Origin: Bradyrhizobium sp. CSA112
GTDB lineage: Bacteria > Pseudomonadota > Alphaproteobacteria > Rhizobiales > Xanthobacteraceae
NCBI RefSeq assembly: GCF_029051645.1
Contig: NZ_JAACFS010000017.1
Location: 62,001-126,000 of the forward strand
Reading direction: 5' to 3'
Length of the DNA: 64,000 nucleotides
In this document: one piece after another, positions 52,949 to 61,255 of the stretch
Numbering within the stretch: the stretch's first letter is position 1
How the letters are laid out: each line of letters starts with the position of its first letter
The notes under the pieces: model-generated
Told to the model about the DNA's origin: nothing
The model's input: the letters and a program-made list of their open reading frames with translations, nothing else
Database searches by the model: none
Program-made: the position numbers and the translations under genes

Positions 52949-53002
52949 TTGAGGCAAATCAACTGAGCAAGTTGAGGCAGATCACAAGTTGAGGCGCATC
53001 AA
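52949..53002. promoter_or_regulatory. Three tandem FixK2/FNR boxes
   Basis: TTGAGGCAAATCAA (52949-52962, exact), TTGAGGCAGATCAC (52972-52985, one mismatch) and TTGAGGCGCATCAA (52989-53002, exact) share the core TTGAGGC and recur at 23- and 17-bp steps. The nearest is centred 69 bp before the Spy-like gene. They look like one box amplified by local duplication. Confidence 0.8.
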
Positions 53003-53131
53003 GTAATATAGACGGAGAACCCGCTAGAAAATTACACTCGTCTGGCACATACGGCTTCGCTACTAGCTTCCTCGTTCGAAAGCTCTGAGGCATGACGGCA
53101 GGGCCTATGCAAGCTTCCATCTGCGCGCAAC

Positions 53132-53686
53132 CGAGCCATCCTCGCCAGTCTCTCGGAAATCCAAGAGCTGGCACCCGGCCTATATGAGATGAAGATCGAG
53201 GGAGCAGGCACTTCGGACGACCCGTCCAATCTGCCTTTTGCGGTTCGGTTCGAGCCACGGCAAGTCGAAGATCTCAACTTCCCGAAGCCGGATGCCGCCT
53301 TCGAACGTATAAGGGATTTCTCCGAAATGGCCGAGACGATCTACAAGACGCTCTTCAGCCCCTTCGTTCAGGCTGCTTCCAATGCATTGACGGCAGAATT
53401 GGCCAAATGGTTTCACCCGATGCGGGCCAGCCGCTATCTCTTCTCGCCAGCGCTTCTGCCGTGGCTGCGCGGGCTCCCGGCCCTTGCCAAGTCGATCCAC
53501 GACAACCGTCAGCCGTTGGCTGACGACAATCCCTACCTTGGCGCCGAACGGAAACTGATCAACCTAGCTACCTCGTCCATCGAAGCGACCCGGCTCAATC
53601 GCGACGCATCTCTGGAGCACATGTTCGGGATCTTGTACGGCTTTGCTCCTCCCGCGAAATCGGATTCCAATCAGAGGACGACGTGA
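53132..53686 (+). pseudogene. DUF3141 protein, C-terminal fragment
   Basis: The frame starts without a clear initiation site, reading LASLSEIQELAPGLYEMKIE, VRFEPRQVEDL and HPMRASRYLFSPALLPWLRG. This is the end of DUF3141 proteins, alpha/beta-hydrolase relatives normally about 750-800 residues long. The hydrolase domain is missing. An ATG at 53189 could in principle start a short protein, but no ribosome site supports it. It converges with the DUF1622 gene. Confidence 0.65.
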
Positions 53687-54099
53687 CCCGCCTTCCCCGC
53701 AGCCGATTTGTACCGCTGCCAAGGCAAACGACCTTCGATCTCGATTTGAAGGGAGAAGCTCAAGAACGTCCGGATCACGATAATCAGGGCGAGAATGCCG
53801 AGGCGATCAAACGACGGCACTATTGCGACCATTCCGATGATATCCGCGGCAATCAAAAACTCCAGGCCAAGCAGGATTCCGCGGCCGAGGTTGGCACGAT
53901 AGGAACGAAACGCGTCGTCAAATGACCCTTGCCGCATTTCGCCCAAGGACCAGATCGTTGCAGCGATGACGCCGCAGACGATCACAACGACTCCGAGCAG
54001 TTCGATAGCCGACGCGGTCCAGTGAAGCCCGTGCAGAATGGCACCTTGCGTTTGTTCGGTGAAAATCTTTTCGGAGGTTATCATTCCCGCCTCGCCCAT
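53671..54099 (-). CDS. DUF1622 membrane protein
   Basis: A 142-residue protein with three membrane helices (about 28-50, 78-95, 100-118) and the family stretch FRSYRANLGRGILLGLEFLI, then ADIIGM. Function unknown; the family is widespread. The start could also be ATG 54084, which has a GAGGCGGG site. It overlaps the DUF3141 remnant by 16 bp at their 3' ends. Confidence 0.8.
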   Translation of the reverse strand: MGEAGMITSEKIFTEQTQGAILHGLHWTASAIELLGVVVIVCGVIAATIWSLGEMRQGSFDDAFRSYRANLGRGILLGLEFLIAADIIGMVAIVPSFDRLGILALIIVIRTFLSFSLQIEIEGRLPWQRYKSAAGKAGHVVL

Positions 54100-54140
54100 G
54101 CGTCCGGAAGTTCAAAGTAGCACTACCGCATAAGAACGGC

Positions 54141-55394
54141 TCACGGATCGCCACCGACCTGTACGGTCGCCGATTTCCGGCTGGAAAACAGACTCTTGTC
54201 GACCTGCTTCGACCACGTCCGATAGTAGGCAATGATCGTCATCATCCATAGGCCTGCGGCACCCACCAGGAGCTGGGCCAGAACCCCCTCTGAACCGAAC
54301 GACAGCACAAAATGGGCCACGAATGAAAGGAACAGGCCTACACAAAAGACCGGTAGCGACTGTTGACCGCACCTGATGAGCGGCTTGAGAATTGGCCACT
54401 GCAACCCCGGCCAGTCCATCGGAATGAACGAGACAACGATGAAGACCAAGCTCGCCAAATGGATCACGCGGTAGGGCGCGAGATTCGTCTTGTCATTGGG
54501 AATGAATACCTCGTCAATGGCTAACGGAATGAACTGCCGCAAATCCGGAATCCGCTCTGCGAGGGTAAGCACCAGGGCAAACAGCAGGAAACTCACACTC
54601 AGGAAATAGAGGATCCGAAAGCGGAGCAGCCATCGGCTGGCCTCGGCCCCGCCGAGCGCAAGCCACGCCCCCAACACGAACAGCGCCTGCCAGGCAAACG
54701 GGTTGAAGTACCAGACTCCCGCGGGATAGGACGGAAAATTCCAGCCATAGTGACGAGCGGCCAGATACAGCCCGATCGATCCAATCAGCACGGCATTTCG
54801 CCACCGCAACATAAACCAAAGCACGATCGGAAAAGCCGCCATCAATACAATGTAGAGCGGCAGGACATCGAGATTGAGCGGCTTGAACTTGAGCAACAAG
54901 CCTTGCGAAAGCGTCTCGACAGGGGAGTTCATGAGGTGCGCGACGTTGAACTCATCCATGAAATGAGGATCGTCGAACCTGTGCGAGAGATAGTGCACCG
55001 CGGTGAGATAGAACAAGAAGAGCAGCAGATGCGCGGCATAGAGCTGCCACACCCGACGCAACAACCTGGTCGCCCCAATCACAAAACCGCGGTCCATCAT
55101 CATCTTTCCGAACACAAACGTCGCCGTGTACCCGGAAATCAATACGAACAGATCTGCTCCATCGCTGAAGCCGTAGTTTCGCGTCGTGAACCAGACGAGG
55201 ACGGAGTCAGGAATATGCCCCAAGAAAATGAGCCAGTTCGCAAGACCACGAAACAGATCCAGACGGAGATCGCGCTCCGGCTGCGGCAGAACGGACCTGA
55301 TGGTGATCGTTTCCCAGAGCCGCTTCCGTACAATCTGCAGCGTCCAACTGGACGCGCGGCTCGGCGTTTCGTCAGCCAACGTTGCTCCCCTCAT
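54141..55394 (-). CDS. OpgC-like membrane acyltransferase
   Basis: A polytopic protein of about 417 residues (10 or so helices) of the OpgC family. RDLRLDLFRGLANWLIFLGH, NYGFSDGADLFVLISGYTAT and PLYIVLMAAFPIVLW are hallmarks. OpgC proteins add succinyl groups to periplasmic glucans. The frame is open upstream to a GTG at 55517; ATG 55394 follows a weak GGGA and ATG 55409 is also possible. Confidence 0.85.
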   Translation of the reverse strand: MRGATLADETPSRASSWTLQIVRKRLWETITIRSVLPQPERDLRLDLFRGLANWLIFLGHIPDSVLVWFTTRNYGFSDGADLFVLISGYTATFVFGKMMMDRGFVIGATRLLRRVWQLYAAHLLLFLFYLTAVHYLSHRFDDPHFMDEFNVAHLMNSPVETLSQGLLLKFKPLNLDVLPLYIVLMAAFPIVLWFMLRWRNAVLIGSIGLYLAARHYGWNFPSYPAGVWYFNPFAWQALFVLGAWLALGGAEASRWLLRFRILYFLSVSFLLFALVLTLAERIPDLRQFIPLAIDEVFIPNDKTNLAPYRVIHLASLVFIVVSFIPMDWPGLQWPILKPLIRCGQQSLPVFCVGLFLSFVAHFVLSFGSEGVLAQLLVGAAGLWMMTIIAYYRTWSKQVDKSLFSSRKSATVQVGGDP

Positions 55395-55865
55395 TCCCGA
55401 CAGCGCCATTCGCCGACGGAGACGACGAAGGACCTTATCCCGCGGGACAGTTCCGATAGCCGTGCAAGCAGGCGGGGGTGACGCACCCGGCGACAGGTCG
55501 ACCAATGTCAAATGCACGGTCCTCAGCCAAGCGAATCTTTTTGCATGAGACGACGTAATGAATCGATGTGTTGATCGTCACCATGTTGCTGGTCGTTCAG
55601 CGCCGGTCTTTCTGGAATTGGCCAAACCAGCCCGAAGTCGCGATAAAGCTTTTGTGGCACATGCGCAACTTGGTCGCTGTAAGAAAACGCTACCTGACGC
55701 GTCTATATCTCTGATGAAGTCTTGTGCATCGACTCGGACTGGCGCCGGATGATCGTTGATCCAGCTCAAGCGCTACGTCTCCGATTCTGGATTGATCGTT
55801 TTCCCAGATCGGGCATCTGGTTTGATTGCTTTCGAGACCACCTGGGTCAAACAGGAGAAATGAGA
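55395..55865. other. Intergenic region holding an exact FixK box at 55756-55769
   Basis: TTGATCCAGCTCAA at 55756-55769 is an exact TTGA-N6-TCAA box, 104 bp (centre) before the HHYSGGP copy 2 ATG. The rest contains no supported gene; the short plus-strand frame at 55558 lacks a ribosome site. Confidence 0.6.
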
Positions 55866-56120
55866 ATGAACGCCCGCAAGTTGTTTGTAACCGCCACCAT
55901 TATGTCCTTCGTTGCGCTCCCGGCCATGGCGCAGACCGCTCCTTCTGGAGGCGATAAGAGTGGTGGCCACCACTACTCAGGTGGACCGAAGACCGAGCCG
56001 CACCACATGGGCAAGAAAGAGAGCACGGGCTCGAAGAGCAAGTCCGGCGGCAGCCATCATTATAGCGGCGGCCCCAAAACGGATCTGCCGCACCATATAG
56101 GGCCGAAGAAGGAGAAATGA
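55866..56120 (+). CDS. Secreted His-rich HHYSGGP-repeat protein, copy 2
   Basis: An 84-residue exported protein with a signal peptide (about 1-22, ending ALPAMAQ, as in copy 1) and two HHYSGGP motifs (35-41 and 64-70), each followed by PHHMG or PHHIG. The linker is Ser/Lys/Gly-rich. GGAGAA precedes ATG 55866. It clearly derives from the same gene as 41954-42190. Periplasmic metal or heme binding is the most natural guess. Confidence 0.75.
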   Translation: MNARKLFVTATIMSFVALPAMAQTAPSGGDKSGGHHYSGGPKTEPHHMGKKESTGSKSKSGGSHHYSGGPKTDLPHHIGPKKEK

Positions 56121-56181
56121 GCGTAATGCAGTGATCCTACGGACTAAGAACGTCGGATCACTGCCCTCCTTCGGGCCCGGT

Positions 56182-56556
56182 TCAGCTCAGCGCTGCTTCT
56201 TGACCTCGTTCAGGCACGAGGCTGGCCCATCCCAATTCTTTCGCGATGCGGCCCTGCAGCGCCTGCGCGGCTCGCAGCTCGCCATGAGTAATGAACGTTC
56301 TCGGCGCCATCCTGGCGCTTTTGAGCCACTCGATTATTTCGTCGGCATCGGCGTGTGCCGACAGGGCGTCGATGTTGCGAACCTCGGCGGCAACCGGGAC
56401 ATCCTCACCGTGGATCCGAATTGTTCTTGCACCTGACGTCATCGCCGCCCCCCGCGTGCCTTCGGCCTGATAGCCTGAGAACAAAATCGTATTCCTCTGA
56501 TCCGGCGCGAAGCGCTTCAGATGATGGAGCACCGCGATGAAAACCACGAGATCGCC
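56182..56556 (-). pseudogene. Beta-CASP metallo-beta-lactamase protein, C-terminal fragment
   Basis: The minus-strand frame reads NTILFSGYQAEGTRGAAMTS, then EVRNIDALSAHADADEIIEWLK and APRTFITHGELRAAQAL. These are the last third of RNase-J/CPSF-like MBL-fold proteins, including the RMMBL His motif. The metal-binding HXHXDH half is missing. Its 5' side is joined directly to another gene's remnant (56517-56732). Confidence 0.72.
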
Positions 56557-56732
56557 AGAATGATCGGCATCTCGCGCATAACAGCGGATATCTCGCCGAC
56601 CGCGGGCACTATGACGAACATCCGAAAAGTGCCCAACAGGAAGCCGAACCCGAAGCCGACCACGAAATACGCAACGCCGGCCTTGAATGCCGAGGACCAT
56701 TGCGCTGGCTCGTTGTCGATCAACTGATGCAT
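56517..56732 (-). pseudogene. Truncated membrane protein joined to the MBL fragment
   Basis: From ATG 56732 the frame reads MHQLIDNEPAQWSSAFKAGV and two hydrophobic segments (AYFVVGFGFGFLLGTFRMFV; MPIILAISW), then ends within 71 codons. At about 56550 it runs into the MBL remnant, so a deletion removed its second half and the first half of the MBL gene. Confidence 0.55.
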
Positions 56733-56770
56733 GATAGTGTCCAAACTGTTCCGATGTCGCCGCTGGCCGC

Positions 56771-57863
56771 TCAAGCCAGGACCGCTTGCACTGGCCTTCG
56801 CGCCGAGAATGGTAGCTTGGGACCGTAGCCGAAGCGCATGACGATGTCGGGACGCCCCCTGGAAGGCCAACCAGCGCCGCCAGCTCCGGCCGCAGGCTTG
56901 CAACTTCGACCGGCTGATTAACGAAGGCAAGCTTGAGGCCTAGAACGGTCGCTTGCAATGCGAAACGCTGGCACGCGCGTCCCGCCCGGACCCAGTGATC
57001 CCGGTCGTCCCTCTGCGAAACGAAGACAGCGACGCCGGCAGAAGAACGAAGGTGGCCATCATACTTATCGTTCTCCGCGTTAGCGCGAAATACCGAATCA
57101 AACAGGAGCGGACCGAGCCAGGTCGGAAGGACGGGATTGCCGCTCGTCCCACTAAACAGACCGTCACCGAACTCAATTGCTTGGCGTGGACTGAATCTTA
57201 GCCAATTCTTGAGCTCTCGCACGAATGCAGCGTCCGCCATTTGGGCGCTGTTTCCGGCCACGACCAGATCGCGCACTCGGTCTATTTGAGGCCGATCAGT
57301 GATCAGAACCAAATCGACGCCGGGAATTGCAGCCGCAGTTGCCAGAGCTTGGAGGTCAGCGGCGTCGACCGACCTGCCGTCATATTCGGTGCGCGTTGAT
57401 TGGCGGCGCGGGATCGCATCTAACAGATTAGAGCCCGCGGTAGGCCCAGCCCCGAGCGCAAACACGATGGAGCCGTCGTCGGCCGGGTCGAAGCGGAGCT
57501 CGCCCGGGCGGCCATGCGCGCCAGAGGAATGGCTAAATTCTCGGCTGCACAGCCGAGGCTTACAAAAAGATGGTGATCATCTGGATCCACCGCGGGGGTC
57601 CGCCTCGAGAAGTCGGGTAGGATGTCGACTCTGTCTTTGGCTATTTTGAACCGCCATGGCTGGGTATTATGTCCACTGGCTGCCAGTGTCGCGTAGCGGA
57701 TGAGATCCCGCATCTCGGGGCGCTCTGAAAGGGCTGCGCGCATCGTCGCGACGGAGGCGTTGTAATCCAGCATCGAGCCCAGCTTACGTACCTCCGAGTA
57801 GGTCGCACCCGCTCCAGCGGCCGCCAGAGCACCGCAACCAATTAGGATTTGCCTTCTATTCAT
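56771..57863 (-). pseudogene. Nitroreductase-family protein with two frameshifts
   Basis: ATG 57863 starts an exported protein (MNRRQILIGCGALAAAGAGA, RR/lipobox-like) of the Acg-type nitroreductase family (about 360 residues). GHNTQPWRF is the FMN motif. A one-base loss near 57515 shifts the frame (HGRPGELRFDPADDGSIVF continues in another frame). A second indel in a G-run near 56862 shifts it again before RPDIVMRFGYGPKLPFSARR and the stop at 56771. As read it cannot give a full protein; sequencing error in homopolymers is the alternative. Confidence 0.72.
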
Positions 57864-57933
57864 CGGGTCGCGGCCTTACCTAGCGAGGGCTTGCTATGGA
57901 TTGCAAACATAGTAGGCCACCGAGATGACGCGA

Positions 57934-58386
57934 TCAGCAAGTGACGAGATCTGTGTGTCCGAAACCCTTGGAGTAATCGAGGACTGAAATGACAGTCGGC
58001 GTTACGCGGAACAGGCGGATTTCGTCCGGGCTCGGCATTTTCATGGGCAAAGGAGGCGCGTCGGGGTACTTCAGCGGCAGCATGCCCAAGACTTTCTCCG
58101 CTTCGGCCCGATCATCCACCGCATGCGCGCGGGCTGCCATCGACAGACCGGTAATCGTCATTAGATTCGCGGTGTCGTGATCGATCGTCAGCGAAATCCG
58201 ATTATCTCGCGCGAGGTTTCTTGCCTTCTGACTGTCCAGGCCGCAGAGAAAATAGAGCGTCAGACCTTCGTTCACGTAGCCGACGGTAGTTGCCTGGGGC
58301 CAGCCGTCCGGCCGCAGCGTCGCAACCGTCATGATGCGGTGTTGGTCCAACAAAGTCAGAATTTTTCCTCTGATTTCCTCGTCCAT
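57934..58386 (-). CDS. Pyridoxamine 5'-phosphate oxidase family protein, copy 2
   Basis: A 150-residue split-barrel flavoprotein, paralogous to 10294-10746 along its whole length (MTVATLRPDGWPQATTVGYV; C-terminal LDYSKGFGHTDLVTC). GGAGAC precedes ATG 58386, and an exact FixK box is centred 77 bp upstream. The substrate is unknown. Confidence 0.78.
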   Translation of the reverse strand: MDEEIRGKILTLLDQHRIMTVATLRPDGWPQATTVGYVNEGLTLYFLCGLDSQKARNLARDNRISLTIDHDTANLMTITGLSMAARAHAVDDRAEAEKVLGMLPLKYPDAPPLPMKMPSPDEIRLFRVTPTVISVLDYSKGFGHTDLVTC

Positions 58387-58455
58387 GGCTCGTCTCCACA
58401 ATCGCGAACGTCGCAGAACGCGCTGAACATTGTAGTGCCGCTGAACCGTGCGGCT

Positions 58456-58469
58456 TTGAGCGATGTCAA
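58456..58469. promoter_or_regulatory. FixK2/FNR box (exact)
   Basis: TTGAGCGATGTCAA is centred 77 bp before the PNPOx copy 2 start at 58386 on the minus strand. Confidence 0.75.
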
Positions 58470-58631
58470 ACATGACGTCCGACAAATCAACCCGGGGCCC
58501 AACGTCGCTTCGGGTCCAAAAGCGGAAGTCGATTAGAACCCTGCCCTGGTCCACTTTTCCCACAGCAGCGGACATCGCCGAGGCGGCGTTAAGTCTGCTT
58601 TGGGTCCACGAGCGGACTTTGAGGGGCGACG

Positions 58632-58645
58632 TTGATCCTCATCAA
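58632..58645. promoter_or_regulatory. FixK2/FNR box (exact)
   Basis: TTGATCCTCATCAA is centred 65 bp before ATG 58703 of the DUF6064 gene, the typical spacing. It also shows that the longer open frame from 58463 is not the gene. Confidence 0.78.
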
Positions 58646-58702
58646 GCACCGCCGCAGCGCAGTCCTCTACGCTTAAGGCAAGCTATCGGCGAGGATCGCA
58701 CT

Positions 58703-59392
58703 ATGCTTCCCTTCACGCTTGAGCAGTTCCTCAACGTCTTCGCGACCTACAATAAGGCGATCTGGCCCACGCAGATTGTGGCTTACATGCTTGGAGCCAT
58801 CGCCATGGCCACCCTTCTTCGGCCGGGTCGTGCCTCTGACCGCGTCGTCTCAGCCGTCCTCGGATTGATGTGGCTATGCACCGGCGTTCTCTATCACGGC
58901 GTCTTCTTCTCGTCGGTCAATAAGGCCGCTTTCGCCTTTGGCGTCTTGTTCGTGGTAGAGGGCGTGGTACTACTCTACACCGGCGTCGTCCGCGATGGTC
59001 TTCGCTTCGCGATCAATTGCGGCTTTCGGGCAGTAGTCGGCGCAGGGTTTATTCTCTACGCGTCTCTCGTCTATCCGCTGATCGGAATCGCAACGGGGCA
59101 TTCTTGGCCGGCCTTACCGATGTTCGGCGTAGCGCCGTGCCCCGTCACGATTTTCACCTTCGGCCTGTTACTTATGACGACCCGCCGCTTCTCTTACTGG
59201 CTTCTAGTGATCCCCTTCATCTGGTCACTCATCGGCGGTAGCGCTGCTATCCTTCTCGACGTCCGGCAGGATTGGCCGCTTTTGGTTAGTGGTCTCATTG
59301 CTGTTCCGATCATCGTCGTCAGGGACCGCCATGCACAGGGTGCGGTAGCCGACGAGGCCGGCCTGACGCCCTCAGTCGAATTGCGTCCATGA
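58703..59392 (+). CDS. DUF6064 membrane protein
   Basis: A 229-residue protein with about seven membrane helices and the DUF6064 start MLPFTLEQFLNVFATYN. Conserved-looking motifs include GVLYHGVFFSSVNKAAF and PCPVTIFTFGLLL. Function unknown, but the family recurs beside microaerobic genes. GAGGATCGCACT precedes the ATG. An exact FixK box lies upstream. Confidence 0.78.
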   Translation: MLPFTLEQFLNVFATYNKAIWPTQIVAYMLGAIAMATLLRPGRASDRVVSAVLGLMWLCTGVLYHGVFFSSVNKAAFAFGVLFVVEGVVLLYTGVVRDGLRFAINCGFRAVVGAGFILYASLVYPLIGIATGHSWPALPMFGVAPCPVTIFTFGLLLMTTRRFSYWLLVIPFIWSLIGGSAAILLDVRQDWPLLVSGLIAVPIIVVRDRHAQGAVADEAGLTPSVELRP

Positions 59393-59459
59393 TCGCGACG
59401 AGTGGCTGCGACCGCGCGGCTATTTGGAAAGCCACTCCTGAGAATGAGCGACCGATACT

Positions 59460-59912
59460 ATGCCTTCAGGAGATAGGATTTGGAAGGCAGTTGTTGCAGG
59501 GTTGTGCGGAAGCATTGCGCATTCGCTGCTGATGTACTTCAAGTCTCGGGCTGGACTGCTTCCGTCATTCCAGCCCTACGATAGTCTCCAGACGACGCTG
59601 AGCCATGTAACCGGCACTGCAATCCATCCGGTCGTCCCTTGGTTACTTTCGTTCCTGAATGGCTCGACCATCGTCGGTTTGGTCTTTGGACATCTTTATC
59701 GATGGCTGCCAGGCAGTTCTGGTGCGATCAAAGGAATGACATACGGTGTGCTCGGATGGGCGATTATGGGAATGGTGTTCTTCCCTATGATCGGCCTTGG
59801 GTTCTTCGCACTCCAGGCCGGACTTGGCATTTCACCCGCACTGTTCTCGCTGGCAATGCTCCTAACCTACAGCGTAACCTTGGGCATGGTTTATGGCGCA
59901 CTCAATTCCTGA
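59460..59912 (+). CDS. DUF6789-type membrane protein
   Basis: A 150-residue protein with about four membrane helices; WKAVVAGLCGSIAHSLLMYF opens it and a Gly-rich helix (MTYGVLGWAIMGMVFFPMIG) follows. Function unknown. It lies 67 bp after the DUF6064 gene and may share its FixK promoter. A remnant of a relative is at 9498-9595. Confidence 0.72.
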   Translation: MPSGDRIWKAVVAGLCGSIAHSLLMYFKSRAGLLPSFQPYDSLQTTLSHVTGTAIHPVVPWLLSFLNGSTIVGLVFGHLYRWLPGSSGAIKGMTYGVLGWAIMGMVFFPMIGLGFFALQAGLGISPALFSLAMLLTYSVTLGMVYGALNS

Positions 59913-60039
59913 CTTGCTTGAATGTGATCAGCGCATGTCCGGGTCATTCGCGCCGTTCTGACCGTGCGTCGCTCACTTCCGGTCTGCCCCGATTAGCGGA
60001 CTTTCTCAGTGACCGTCGGCACGTCTCAAAAGCGGCCAT

Positions 60040-60205
60040 CACGTCACACCGGCAGAGCCGTGCGCGAGCTCATTCGGGCAGCCCGATGACGGGCTTCCCT
60101 TCGTGCAGCGCGAGGTCGGCCTCGTCCAACCTGGATAGCGGCAAATGGTGGGCCCCGGCGATCTTCTCCCGCGCATGGTTCCGCAGTATCGATGCCGGTC
60201 GGCAT
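60040..60205 (-). pseudogene. Rhodanese-like sulfurtransferase remnant
   Basis: From ATG 60205 the start MPTGIDTAE resembles rhodanese domains. Most of the first half is then missing and the frame shifts to HAREKIAGAHHLPLSRLDEA and LHEGKPVIGLPE, which covers the middle of the domain. The active-site Cys loop is not readable in one frame. An exact FixK box at 60251-60264 has the right spacing for the lost start. Confidence 0.5.
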
Positions 60206-60874
60206 GTCTATGCTGTGCTGCAGTACAGGCGCGCGGGCCGCAAGCCTCGTTTGAGCTATATCAAGACACAGCCCGGAACCTGCATCTGAACCTTGCGGCG
60301 ACTGATCGGCCAAACACCTTCCACAGATCGCGCATCAACATGCCATTCTGGCCGGAGATCGCTGTATCCGTTCGCAACACTGCGTGTATGCATCCGGTGG
60401 CAGATTTGACCGGAGGGGGGTGCACCCGTGAGACGATGATCAAGGAAGGCTCGAAGAGCTATGAAAGACGATTGCTGGCGCCCCGGATCGAGCGCCGCTA
60501 CGACAATGGGCAGCTTACCGCCACCGAGCGCTGGACCGCCATCCTGGGAACATATGTTGTCCTTTATATTCCGGTTGGTCGGCTCGCATTGGCGGACTTC
60601 GCCCAACCGACCTACGCTGGGCAGATGGGCCCAGGATAAATTCGTTTCCCCGACGGTGTTAGGACCAAAATCAATCGTATGATTTTGATGCTGAACGACG
60701 CCGACCAAAATGAAGCTTTGCGCGATACGCTAATCACGCGGAAGCGCAAAAAAGAAACGGCCTCGGCGTGGCGCATTATGGGCCGCGCTGAGACTTCGGG
60801 CGCCTCGCCCGCGTTATTCCCATTACTCGTCCGGCAGCGGGTCCTGGCAAAGCGGCCAGAGACGCCAGCCAAGT
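60206..60874. other. Region with a FixK box (60251-60264) and an inverted repeat (60667-60686)
   Basis: TTGAGCTATATCAA at 60251-60264 is an exact box whose gene is the rhodanese remnant. AAAATCA-ATCGTA-TGATTTT at 60667-60686 is a perfect 7-bp inverted repeat of unknown role. A plus-strand frame at about 60437-60639 (MIKEGSKSYERRLLAPRIER) looks protein-like but is unassigned. Confidence 0.4.
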
Positions 60875-61255
60875 TCAGGACAGTGCCCGAACGACCCGCA
60901 GCGCGGCGATCGGCGCACCAACAGACAGCGCGACCGACGCAACCATGTAAGCGAATGATGCCAACGTCTGTCCTCGTTCAGTCAGGTAGTAGGCGTCCAG
61001 AGAGAATGTGGAAAACATCGTGTAGCCGCCACAATGCCGACTGTCAGGGATACCCGCGTTGCCTGCGACAACTCCCATTTGGCTGCGAACGGGCCAACGA
61101 GCACCAATCAAAAATGAGCCGGTCACGTTGATTATGAGCGTGCCCCAAGGAAAGTCCGTTCCGAACAGTTTTCCCCATCCGATGCTGACCAAATATCGCG
61201 CGACCGACCCGAGCGCGCCGCCGATCGCTACAGCAAGAATGAGTTGAGGGGTCAT
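60875..61255 (-). pseudogene. CrcB/FluC fluoride channel with two compensating frameshifts
   Basis: The ends of this frame are clear FluC: GGALGSVARYLVSIGWGK, INVTGSFLIG, then GGYTMFSTFSLDAYYL and a last helix. Between them about 27 codons (RWPVRSQMGVVAGNAG) make no sense, whereas the +1 frame reads LVGPFAAKWELSQATRVSLT and VGIV, the expected middle. One inserted base near 61110 and one lost base in GGGC near 61030 explain this. The product would have a scrambled third helix. FluC exports fluoride as a dimer when intact. Confidence 0.72.

Noticed and set aside
59918..59931. TTGAATGTGATCAG as a FixK-type box
   Set aside because: One mismatch, but it lies directly after the DUF6789 gene with no gene starting nearby on either strand.
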